From an uncultured Eubacteriales bacterium (GTDB lineage Bacteria; Bacillota; Clostridia; Christensenellales; UBA1242), in contig CAQIDI010000001.1 of the NCBI GenBank assembly GCA_948806215.1, positions 141,714 to 205,713 on the forward strand: 64,000 nt of DNA, written 5' to 3'. Each line of letters opens with the position of its first letter. The stretch's first letter is position 1. The notes below the pieces were generated by a model that was given only the letters and a program-made list of their open reading frames with translations, made no database searches and had not been told where the DNA came from. Shown piece by piece: positions 16,790 through 24,336 of the stretch. Both the position numbers and the translations under genes were made by a program.

Positions 16790-18246
16790 AGTGCAGTATA
16801 ACTATTTTTTATTTTTCTAAGTAATCGCTCTTTATCTTTTTGCACTAGTGTTTTATTTAAAATAAGTTTAGGAGTATCTGGTTTATTCATAATATAATAT
16901 CTAAGTTCATCTAGGCAGTGGTCGTCTCGCTTATATGGTGTGTCGCCGTCCTTCCAAAAATAACTTTTAATTTCTCTAATTAAATTCACGCAGTTTTTAA
17001 AAATAAAAAGTTTACTAACACCTTCGGCATTTTTAAAATAACTTTTTACTCTTTGAATACCAACAAACAAGTTTTTGTTAACATTTGTGTTAACAGTTAT
17101 TCCGTGTTCTAAAAATAATTCGGCAACACTTTTAGTAGATGCCAAAGTTTTTTGATTTGCAGCACTATCAATTAAGGAATAGTAGTTACCATTTGATAAT
17201 GTTTTCCAATTTAGCATTTTTGAAATTTCTTTTATTTTTTTTGTGTGATAATTAATATCCTTTTTAGCTTCGTAATGTTCGGCAACAACATAAACATTTC
17301 CATCGTAATCGCACGCATACCAGTGACAACTAAGCGGATTGTTAAGTCCGGGGTCGATGCTAATTATATCTTGCCAATCGAGTGGAATATCAAAAGGTTC
17401 GATTACATTAACATTTTCATCAAACTCACAATAAACCATTCCACCATTAGAACCAAACTTCCCATATTTTCTAGAATTTAGTTCATCCGAACTCATAGAA
17501 TTTGATAGTGCTTTTATTTCGTTTTTATTTAAAAATGGATTATCTTCCCACGACATAAAAGTGCACCAAACATTATCGTCGTTATATTTATTTAAGTATA
17601 TTTCATCATAAACCCAAGTTAGGCCTTTTAGCGGAGTCATTGTTCCAAACACTTCACCATTTCTATCTAGCACACGCATTTTGCACTCAAGATAAATATC
17701 GTAGGGTGGTTCTTCATCAAACCAAACAAAATCCAAACTTGTGCCCTGAAATTTTTCACGCCCTTGGTCGCAACTTTTAAATCCAATTTTACTAGTGCCA
17801 CCAAAAATGTTTTTAACAACAATAAAATCTATAATACCCATAGAAGCCGAGTTTTTTGAACCACTAAGCATAACAACATCTAAAATCCAATCAGGATTTA
17901 GATAATATAATATTTTGTTTTGTGCAACATCGCGCTGAACCTGAGTGCTTAAACTAACAACCCAACAACAAATATTGTTTTTATTTTCTTTGTAAGGATG
18001 AATTCCTCGCGCAAGCCAAACTGTTTCCACTGCCCCACATTCGGTTTTACCACTACGATTACCACCAAACACCCATCTATTTCGCTTTTTACATTTGTGA
18101 AACTCGATTTGTTTTTGATGGATTTTTTTGCCAGTGTTATAAGAAAGCAACTTGTTATTGTTTTTTCGGCGGTTTATTTCTTTGCAAATTATATTAAGTT
18201 GTTTAGTAAGTTCCATTTTTAGTAAACTTTCTTTTGTTTTTTCCAT
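16786..18246 (-). CDS. terL: Phage terminase large subunit
   Basis: This is the ATPase and nuclease of the DNA packaging motor. Walker A is visible as FGGNRSGKTECG at residues 60-71 and Walker B as LDFVWFDEEPP near residue 172, followed by the coupling motif GTMTPLKG. The RNase H-like nuclease domain has its acidic residues in ISIDPGLNNP, SLIDSAANQ and DDHCLDELRYY. All catalytic residues appear present in this 486-residue protein. The start codon has no good ribosome site and no clear promoter is seen, so expression may depend on the ArpU-like regulator. It is the first gene of a contiguous minus-strand run to 7400. Confidence 0.92.
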   Translation of the reverse strand: MEKTKESLLKMELTKQLNIICKEINRRKNNNKLLSYNTGKKIHQKQIEFHKCKKRNRWVFGGNRSGKTECGAVETVWLARGIHPYKENKNNICCWVVSLSTQVQRDVAQNKILYYLNPDWILDVVMLSGSKNSASMGIIDFIVVKNIFGGTSKIGFKSCDQGREKFQGTSLDFVWFDEEPPYDIYLECKMRVLDRNGEVFGTMTPLKGLTWVYDEIYLNKYNDDNVWCTFMSWEDNPFLNKNEIKALSNSMSSDELNSRKYGKFGSNGGMVYCEFDENVNVIEPFDIPLDWQDIISIDPGLNNPLSCHWYACDYDGNVYVVAEHYEAKKDINYHTKKIKEISKMLNWKTLSNGNYYSLIDSAANQKTLASTKSVAELFLEHGITVNTNVNKNLFVGIQRVKSYFKNAEGVSKLFIFKNCVNLIREIKSYFWKDGDTPYKRDDHCLDELRYYIMNKPDTPKLILNKTLVQKDKERLLRKIKNSYTAL

Positions 18247-18293
18247 ATTGTTCTAAAATCCGATTTTTATATTTTTTTTAAAATTTTAATTTT

Positions 18294-18302
18294 TGGTATA
18301 AA
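18294..18302 (+). promoter_or_regulatory. Extended -10 promoter, leaderless SH3 gene
   Basis: TGGTATAAA reads as an extended -10 element (TGN-TATAAA) ending 8 bp before the ATG at 18311, with only an AT-rich -35 region. The predicted start is 1-2 nt before the ATG, and no ribosome site is present, so the mRNA is probably leaderless. Confidence 0.5.
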
Positions 18303-18310
18303 CTATTAAT

Positions 18311-19081
18311 ATGATAAAAAAAATATTAGTAGCTTTTTTTAGTTTAATATTAATTAGTGCCAGCCTTTTTAATTTGCCAACCGTTTATGCCAAAAGCCCA
18401 GATTATGCGCAAATAAAAAACTCTAGCACCTATATTTATAAAAGTGCCGAGTTAAATGAAAGCATTTCAAACAAGCTTTGCTTAGTTGAAAACTCTTATT
18501 TTGTTAAAATATTAAACAATTTTAACGATGTATTTTATAAGGTTGAATATAATGGAATAACGGGTTATGTTAAAAAAGAAAATATTAACTTAATTAACGA
18601 AACACCAATTAACCCATATCCTAATAATATTTATTTTAATATAAACAACACTTCGTGCTATTTTAGAAGTTCACCAAAAATTAAGGATACAATTAATAAC
18701 ACAATTTGCACTATTAGTGCTGGCACTAAAGGTTTACGCTATATTGGCAAGATAATTGGCGAAGAAGCCATTGATTTTAACGGCACAATTTGGTATTTAA
18801 CCGAATTTAACGGGGTTTTGGGATATGTTTATTCAGCATACACAAACTCGCTTAACACCATTTTTGAAAACACCGAACAAATATCGCTATTTACTGGTTT
18901 TGATTATTCAAAAGTTAATCCGTTAACCAACACAACTTGCATTTTTGTTATTTTAATTACGCTTATTCCATTTTTATTTATTTTGTTTTTGATTTATTTA
19001 CCTAGAAAAAAATTATCTAAAGCCAACATTAAACACAACACAAAACCCGAAAGTGTTGATTACTACGAAGAAAACTTATAA
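18311..19081 (+). CDS. Secreted SH3-like protein with C-terminal membrane anchor
   Basis: The 256-residue protein has an N-terminal signal peptide (about residues 1-27, ending at VYA-KS), two SH3-like repeats with the hallmark 'W/F-Y-V...G-V/I-T/L-GYV' pattern (VEYNGITGYVKKENI near 75 and TEFNGVLGYVYSAYT near 162), a single transmembrane helix near residues 210-232, and a basic cytoplasmic tail. It should be displayed outside the membrane. It is the only plus-strand gene within the phage cluster, between the ArpU-like regulator and terL. Its 3' end overlaps the regulator's 3' end by 19 bp. It shares its layout with the large protein at 19965. No enzyme domain is seen, so wall binding is the likely role. 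Confidence 0.75.
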   Translation: MIKKILVAFFSLILISASLFNLPTVYAKSPDYAQIKNSSTYIYKSAELNESISNKLCLVENSYFVKILNNFNDVFYKVEYNGITGYVKKENINLINETPINPYPNNIYFNINNTSCYFRSSPKIKDTINNTICTISAGTKGLRYIGKIIGEEAIDFNGTIWYLTEFNGVLGYVYSAYTNSLNTIFENTEQISLFTGFDYSKVNPLTNTTCIFVILITLIPFLFILFLIYLPRKKLSKANIKHNTKPESVDYYEENL

Positions 19082-19656
19082 TTATTAAAACTTTCTTTAT
19101 ATGGGTTATTTATTTCAAACATAACATTTTTTAATAATCTATAGTTTATTGCATTAACATCTGAATTAGATTTATTAAAATAATAAGCTGCATATTTGTT
19201 ATAGGTGTTAATAAGCCAATGTTCGCTACTTAAATACTTTTTTAGTTTTTTGTGGTTATAACCTAGCAAACTTAATTGCTTACCCAAGCTTTTTAGTGCT
19301 AACTCTTTTCTTCTAAAAAAAGTTCGTTGCGATATTTTAAATATGTTCATAATTTCAAATTTATCAATGTTATCAACATAATATAAAACTAGCAATTTTT
19401 TATCGTTTGGTTTAAGGTTATTAATGGCTTTTTCTAATACCACTTTAATGTTTATTAATTTTACTTTGCGTTCTGTTAACTCTATTACAGAATTTGCAAT
19501 TTCGTAGGTGCTAGATTGAAAGTTTGAATTGCAATATATAGAGTTAATTGTTTTCTTTTTTATTAAATTATCTATAGCTTCTGCTATTGCTGGTAAAAAT
19601 CGATATATCGAAATTAATGTTTTTCCCCATATTTCATTATTGATACTATTTTCCAT
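19063..19656 (-). CDS. ArpU/RinA-like phage late transcription regulator
   Basis: The 197-residue product has a C-terminal sigma-region-4-like HTH (LKPNDKKLLVLYYVDNIDKF then ISQRTFFRRKELALKSLG). ArpU-type regulators with this fold sit just upstream of terminase genes in Bacillota phages and switch on late genes. The ATG at 19656 follows a GGGAGG ribosome site; a TTG at 19671 lies within that site and is rejected. A promoter and a direct repeat lie upstream. It is separated from terL by the opposing SH3 gene, so the late operon must start beyond that gene or read through it as antisense. Confidence 0.65.
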   Translation of the reverse strand: MENSINNEIWGKTLISIYRFLPAIAEAIDNLIKKKTINSIYCNSNFQSSTYEIANSVIELTERKVKLINIKVVLEKAINNLKPNDKKLLVLYYVDNIDKFEIMNIFKISQRTFFRRKELALKSLGKQLSLLGYNHKKLKKYLSSEHWLINTYNKYAAYYFNKSNSDVNAINYRLLKNVMFEINNPYKESFNNYKFSS

Positions 19657-19686
19657 TTGTTGCCCTCCCAAGCAAATTACGACTTT

Positions 19687-19715
19687 AGTTTATGAGTACA
19701 ATTTTTGATAGTCAA
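19687..19715 (-). promoter_or_regulatory. Promoter of the ArpU-like regulator
   Basis: On the minus strand TTGACT (19710-19715), a 17-bp spacer and TAAACT (19687-19692) predict a start near 19680 and a short leader ending in the GGGAGG site. A second TTGACA-like -35 at 19763-19768 lies further upstream. Confidence 0.5.
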
Positions 19716-19729
19716 CGCATTGTGTCAGA

Positions 19730-19765
19730 ATTTTGTAAAAAATGTAATATTTTGTAAAAAAATGT
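19730..19765 (-). repeat. Tandem direct repeat upstream of the phage regulator
   Basis: ATTTTGTAAAAAATGT at 19730-19745 recurs as ATTTTGTAAAAAAATGT at 19749-19765, a 19-bp period on the plus strand. The repeats lie just upstream of the regulator's -35 box and could be binding sites for an activator or repressor. No function is proven. Confidence 0.5.
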
Positions 19766-19784
19766 CAAATTATAAAATTTCTTG

Positions 19785-19919
19785 TTGAATTATCAAACAT
19801 TTGTTCTATTATATAGCCTTTAATATGACAACAGCGTGTCAGGAATTAAATATTTTTAGAAAAATTTTCCAATAAAAAAATAAGAGTTAAACTTAACCCC
19901 AAAGTTTGCTTTTTTTTAT
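19785..19919 (+). promoter_or_regulatory. Leader with promoter, tiny reading frame and weak terminator (possible attenuator)
   Basis: On the plus strand TTGAAT (19785-19790), 16 bp and TATTAT (19807-19812) predict a start near 19819. A 16-codon frame with ATG at 19825 and TAA at 19873-19875 follows. A weak hairpin AAACTT/AAGTTT (19889-19907) with a run of eight T then precedes the gene at 19965. A LexA-like CAAACATTTGTTCT (19794-19807, 11 of 14 consensus positions) overlaps the promoter. This could be a small RNA or an attenuator for the surface-protein gene; it is inference. The rest of the 19657-19964 gap holds only the regulator's promoter. Confidence 0.35.
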
Positions 19920-19964
19920 TAAATTTAATATACTTTTAGTATATATATTAAAAGGTACAAGCAA

Positions 19965-22466
19965 ATGAAAAAATTATTAGGCGTTTTAGCTATTTGTTTT
20001 TTAGCTTTGGGTTTTAGTTCCCCAATAAAAAATGTTTCCGCAAACTCAAGCAATGTTAATATTTCTCAATTAGAAATTAATAATCAAAAAAATTTTGCCA
20101 ACTTAAATGGCATTTCTTCTTTTGCTAATTTTAACGATTATAATTATTATATTTTAGAAAATAATTTATATAGTTATAACTACTTAAACCACGATGTAAA
20201 AAAATTAAACTATCATAATGTTACAAACCTAAAACAAACCGATTCTTTAGTTTTATTTTTAACTAATGGTAAGTTAGTAATATTAAACAATGATGGAACT
20301 AAATTTAACCTTGACTCACCTGATATTTTTGCCACAACATTTAATGTGAATAATCAAAACGATATTACTACTATTTCTTATATTAGCAACGCAACTTTAG
20401 GAATTATTAAATTTAATGCTACTGGCGAAGTTATTAATAGTTTTTCAAATGAAATTGATATAGCAAATGTTTCTGCAATGGCAGTAACTAGCAAATACAC
20501 TTATTTAATTTATAATCACGAAACCAAACAAAATTTTGTTAAAATTAATAACGATGTTGATTTTGATAAAACCGAATATCCTTTTGTTTATTTAGATTGT
20601 ACCAATTTGGAAGTTATTGAAGAAACTAATACCTTGTTATTAACTCACAATCGCACATCGGCATTGGCAGTTTTAATCGATGCCAATAACGAATTAGTAG
20701 AAAAAAATGATATTTTAGCTAAAGCAAGCACAACTCCTAGTTTTGCACTTGGAGATGTTAGCGATTTTACTGATGTTAAAATTATTAATAACGAAATATT
20801 CTTATTAGATAGCCGAAACAATGCAAACATTCAAAACTTTTCTTTAGTTAACTTTGAACTAGTTCCTAACAAAATAGTTTTATCTTCGGTTTCTTACGAA
20901 CTTGGCAGATTTAACAATGTTTCAAATATTCAAATTGCAAATTTAAACACAATGTATGTTAGCGACACTTTTAATAAGCGTATTCAAACAATAGTTAATA
21001 ATAATTCCACCGCTCTAACCGAAATAAACAATCAACAATTTGATTTAGTTAAAAAAATAGTTACAAGCGATAACATTAACTTTTATTTATTAGAAGCTAA
21101 TAAGGTTACAATGTTTAACGAAGAAAGCAATTTTACTATTAGTGCACCTAATGCTAAAGACATTTGCGTTTCGGAAAATAACGAACTTTATGCAATTACA
21201 ACAAATGGATTATATAAATTAAATAACACAAATAAATTTAACTTGGTTTTAGATGGCAATTTTGAAAATCCTAAAATTAAAGTAACAAACAACAATGTTT
21301 TAATTGCAAGCGATAAAGATATCAAAGTTTATTCGCTAAACGCAAAAAGCGTTATTTATTCCACAACTTTAAATTATTCAGTTAAGGATATTCAAGCAGA
21401 TTACTATAATAATATTTATGCCCTAACCGATAATGGAATTGTTAGAATTTCTTATAATAACGAAACTAACTCTTATAGTTCCGTAATAACAACTTCTAAC
21501 TTTAATTACGATTTTACTAACATTAGTTGTTTTGGCGTGAATAAAGTTAACGGAGACATTATTTGCTTTAATAATAATATTCAAGCACTAATTAAAATTG
21601 AAAGCGATTATGTAAGCACACTTAAAAATTTTACTAATCCCGTTGACCCACATAATTACAACAAGTTAACAACATTGCTTCCTTACGGAAAAGCTAATAA
21701 AGTTTGTTATGTTTTTGATTATCCGCATAACACTAACTTTAATTATAAGTTAACCACAAATTCTTATGTTTATATTTTAGATAGCGAAGCATACGATAAC
21801 TATTATTTTGTTATGTATAACGATAACAATAAAATTAATTTTGGTTATGTTAAAAAAGATAATTTAAACTATACAACCTATGCTAACACTACCGATATTA
21901 AAGTTGAACCAATTTACAAAAATGTTAAAGTTTATAAGTTCCCTACAATTTTAAAAGATAACAGTAACCTAGGTTTTGTTATTGCTTCTGTTAATCAAAA
22001 TCAAACCTTAACTTGCATTAATAAAGAAATTATAAGCTTAGATAATTCTAAATATTATGCTATAAAACTAGAAGATGGAACAATTGGATATGTTAATTCA
22101 AGCGATATTCGCGATGTTAACACCACCGATATAAAACCACTACCTAATCCAAATGCAAAACTAATTAACGGAGTTGACACTGTTAATATATATAGTGAAG
22201 AAAATGTTTTATCAAAAGTTATTTTAGAGTTAAAACCAAATGCTCAATTTTATGTTCAAAATTACGATGCAAAAAAAGAATTAAACTATATTACTTATGT
22301 TGACGAAAACAAAGTTGCACACTATGGTTATATTGAAACAAAATATATTGTTATGGAAACAAATAACCCTAACTTAACTGCTGCATATGTTTTGCTTGGG
22401 ATTGGCATAGTTTTAGCAATTAGCGGAATAAGTGTTTATATTGCATACAAAAAAGGCAAACTATAA
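19965..22466 (+). CDS. Large surface protein: signal peptide, beta-propeller, SH3-like repeats, membrane anchor
   Basis: The 833-residue protein starts with a signal peptide (about residues 1-26, ending VSA-NS). About residues 40-560 form repeated four-strand-like units (for example NNLYSYNYLNHDVKKL, NELYAITTNGLYKLNN, NIYALTDNGIVRISYN) that look like an NHL/propeller fold. Three SH3-like repeats follow at about 575-640, 645-715 and 730-795, each ending in a 'GYV/GYI' element. A transmembrane helix (about residues 805-828) and a short basic tail close it. It ends in a strong terminator and its start has an AAAGGT site. It looks like a larger relative of the protein at 18311. No enzyme motif is visible, so a sensor or adhesin-type role outside the cell is an inference. 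Confidence 0.7.
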   Translation: MKKLLGVLAICFLALGFSSPIKNVSANSSNVNISQLEINNQKNFANLNGISSFANFNDYNYYILENNLYSYNYLNHDVKKLNYHNVTNLKQTDSLVLFLTNGKLVILNNDGTKFNLDSPDIFATTFNVNNQNDITTISYISNATLGIIKFNATGEVINSFSNEIDIANVSAMAVTSKYTYLIYNHETKQNFVKINNDVDFDKTEYPFVYLDCTNLEVIEETNTLLLTHNRTSALAVLIDANNELVEKNDILAKASTTPSFALGDVSDFTDVKIINNEIFLLDSRNNANIQNFSLVNFELVPNKIVLSSVSYELGRFNNVSNIQIANLNTMYVSDTFNKRIQTIVNNNSTALTEINNQQFDLVKKIVTSDNINFYLLEANKVTMFNEESNFTISAPNAKDICVSENNELYAITTNGLYKLNNTNKFNLVLDGNFENPKIKVTNNNVLIASDKDIKVYSLNAKSVIYSTTLNYSVKDIQADYYNNIYALTDNGIVRISYNNETNSYSSVITTSNFNYDFTNISCFGVNKVNGDIICFNNNIQALIKIESDYVSTLKNFTNPVDPHNYNKLTTLLPYGKANKVCYVFDYPHNTNFNYKLTTNSYVYILDSEAYDNYYFVMYNDNNKINFGYVKKDNLNYTTYANTTDIKVEPIYKNVKVYKFPTILKDNSNLGFVIASVNQNQTLTCINKEIISLDNSKYYAIKLEDGTIGYVNSSDIRDVNTTDIKPLPNPNAKLINGVDTVNIYSEENVLSKVILELKPNAQFYVQNYDAKKELNYITYVDENKVAHYGYIETKYIVMETNNPNLTAAYVLLGIGIVLAISGISVYIAYKKGKL

Positions 22467-22483
22467 AAGTTTGCTTTTTTTTT
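22455..22483 (+). terminator. Terminator of the large surface-protein gene
   Basis: The stem GCAAACT/AGTTTGC includes the last codons and stop, has a 5-nt loop and is followed by nine T. Confidence 0.85.
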
Positions 22484-22493
22484 AATTCTTAAT

Positions 22494-22518
22494 AAAAAAA
22501 CGCAAATTGCTTTTGCGC
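22494..22518 (-). terminator. Terminator downstream of the SSB-like gene
   Basis: The stem CGCAAA/TTTGCG has a 5-nt loop with seven T on the minus strand. It lies about 60 bp past the stop of the gene at 22577. Confidence 0.7.
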
Positions 22519-22576
22519 CTTTTAATTCATATAATACTATGCATTTATTGTTATAATATAGATATTAAGCCATTTT

Positions 22577-23251
22577 TTATATATTTGCATAATAGTTAAA
22601 ATCTGATAATCCATCAACGTTCAAATCGTTTTGATTATCGGATTTAATAATTTTGTTTAATGAAATTTCGTAGGCAACTTTTTCTTCAACAGTGTTTTCA
22701 TCAATTCGTTTTTGATAAACACGGCTTTGAATTCTGCCAACCATTTCTAACTTATCTCCAACATTTAATGTGCTAACATATTTAGCATTGCGTCCCCACG
22801 CAATACACGGTAAATAATCCGATTTATTAAAGCTTCGATTAACAGCAATTAACACATCAGCAATTTCGCGCTTGAATGGTGTTGTTCTATAGATTGGTTC
22901 TTTGCACACATAACCAGTTATTTCTATTTGGTTAGGGTTAATGTTTTCGTCGTATTCTTTAAGTTCCCTAATAAACACGGTTAACATTAATTTACTTTTA
23001 CCATCTATTAATTTATTATAACTTCTAAATTGTCCAACACCTGCTAGGTTTGAACCCATTATAATATTTTCTGCTTGCATTAATCGTTCACTAATTGTTA
23101 CAGGAATCACATCAGAAATATCACTAAGTCGTTTTACTTCTAAATTAAATTCATAAAATCCTTCACCAAAAACTTCGTAACTAAATTTTGGTTCGCTTAC
23201 CACCTTACCTGCTATATACACCTTGTTGTTGTTCATTTGTTCAAAATTCAT
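22577..23251 (-). CDS. Single-stranded DNA-binding protein with two OB folds
   Basis: The 224-residue protein has two tandem SSB/OB-fold units: residues 8-95 (KVYIAGKVVSEPKFSYEVFGE start) and 105-205 (NQIEITGYVCKEPIYRTTPF, with CIAWGRNAKYVSTLNVGDKLE in the family position). The C-terminal acidic tip typical of replication SSB is absent, and it ends in Asn/Asp-rich residues. It probably binds ssDNA as a dimer. It sits with pdaB downstream of the gyrase-type operon. The main replication SSB is expected elsewhere, so this may be a paralogue. A good ribosome site precedes the start. Confidence 0.75.
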   Translation of the reverse strand: MNFEQMNNNKVYIAGKVVSEPKFSYEVFGEGFYEFNLEVKRLSDISDVIPVTISERLMQAENIIMGSNLAGVGQFRSYNKLIDGKSKLMLTVFIRELKEYDENINPNQIEITGYVCKEPIYRTTPFKREIADVLIAVNRSFNKSDYLPCIAWGRNAKYVSTLNVGDKLEMVGRIQSRVYQKRIDENTVEEKVAYEISLNKIIKSDNQNDLNVDGLSDFNYYANI

Positions 23252-23270
23252 TTTTATCCTCCAAAATATT

Positions 23271-24038
23271 TTAACCTTGCTTATGTTGAATGCCTAGGTT
23301 ATCTACGTAATAGTTATCTTTAATTATTAAATCTCCAACGCTTGTAACTTCGTAACCCATTTTTATTAATCTATCTAGCACTATTGGTAAAGCATCTAAA
23401 ATGTGATCAGAATTGTTATGACACAATATTATTGACCCATTTTTAACTTTATTAACCACCCTATTGGTTATTTCCATAGCACTTAAACCTTTCCAATCTA
23501 ATGTGTCAACATCCCACTGAATTGTTGTTAAGCCCAAACTTTCTGCAGTTGATATAACTGTGTTATTATAACTGCCATATGGTGCTCTAAACAATTTAAC
23601 TTCGTTACCTGTTATGTTTTTAATTAAGTTAACCGAAGTTTCAAGTTCCATTTTCATATCGTTTTGGCTAAGTTTAACAAAATCTGGGTGTGTGTTACTG
23701 TGAGTTCCAATTTCAACTCCCTGATCGGCAATGGCTTTAACCATATCAGGATAGTCTTCTACCCAAAAACCAACTAAGAAAAATGTTGCATTACAATTAA
23801 ATTCTTTTAATGTTTCTAAAATGCCCAAGGTTTTATCAGCACCCCAAGCAGAATCAAAACTAATTGCAACTTGTTTTTTTTCGGTTTCAACAGAATAAAT
23901 TGGTACTTTTCGTGGTGCATAACCAAAAAATACCGATGCAAATGGCCCATTACCAAAATTTATTGCAAGCAAAGTAATAATAACCATAACAGCAACAACA
24001 TATTTTATGGTTTTAGCTTTAACAACTAAAAATCGCAT
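23271..24038 (-). CDS. pdaB: Polysaccharide deacetylase, PdaB-type sporulation protein
   Basis: The 255-residue protein has an N-terminal membrane anchor (about residues 12-32) and a NodB deacetylase domain. Its motifs are ISFDSAWGAD, THSNTHPDF (metal His), FRAPYGSYN, WDVDTLDW and IILCHNNSDH. The first motif reads DSAWGAD instead of the common DDG, exactly as in PdaB, which is needed for spore integrity. Length equals Bacillus PdaB. A shared 14-base motif with the sigK upstream region lies at 24101-24114. The start has an AAGGAG site. Activity may be weak or altered, as in known PdaB proteins. Confidence 0.85.
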   Translation of the reverse strand: MRFLVVKAKTIKYVVAVMVIITLLAINFGNGPFASVFFGYAPRKVPIYSVETEKKQVAISFDSAWGADKTLGILETLKEFNCNATFFLVGFWVEDYPDMVKAIADQGVEIGTHSNTHPDFVKLSQNDMKMELETSVNLIKNITGNEVKLFRAPYGSYNNTVISTAESLGLTTIQWDVDTLDWKGLSAMEITNRVVNKVKNGSIILCHNNSDHILDALPIVLDRLIKMGYEVTSVGDLIIKDNYYVDNLGIQHKQG

Positions 24039-24100
24039 ATTACACTCCTTAATAATAAAATAATTTAAAATTTTAATATAACCTTTTAAATAGCGAAGTT

Positions 24101-24114
24101 TGTAAAATTATGTC
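24101..24114 (-). promoter_or_regulatory. 14-base motif shared with the sigK upstream region
   Basis: TGTAAAATTATGTC on the plus strand is identical to 1261-1274 upstream of sigK and lies 63 bp upstream of the pdaB start in the same relative orientation. A 12 of 14 variant is found at 19753-19766. It may be part of a sporulation promoter or Spo0A-like site; this is inference. Confidence 0.3.
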
Positions 24115-24303
24115 TAATAATGGGCTATTATAAAATTTTATGATAAATATTTTTCAATCTAAAAAATGTATATGTATTTTTTGTTAGCATTAGAACATTT
24201 TGTAGATAAATTTAATTTTTTTAAAATTTTTTTAAAAATTTATTTAAGTTTTGATTTAATAAGTTTTATATAAAATTTATTATTATTAATAGTTAATAAA
24301 AAT

Positions 24304-24335
24304 AAAAAAACACCTATAAATAATAGGTGTTTTAT
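24304..24335 (-). terminator. Terminator of the type IIA topoisomerase operon
   Basis: The stem CACCTAT/ATAGGTG extended by A/T pairs has a 5-nt loop and T-rich 3' side on the minus strand, and ends just before the subunit A stop codon region. Confidence 0.8.
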
Positions 24336-24336
24336 T

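Noticed and set aside
7290..19960. attL/attR repeats flanking the phage cluster
   Set aside because: The only shared strings between the two edges are short AT-rich runs with no tRNA gene or integrase nearby.
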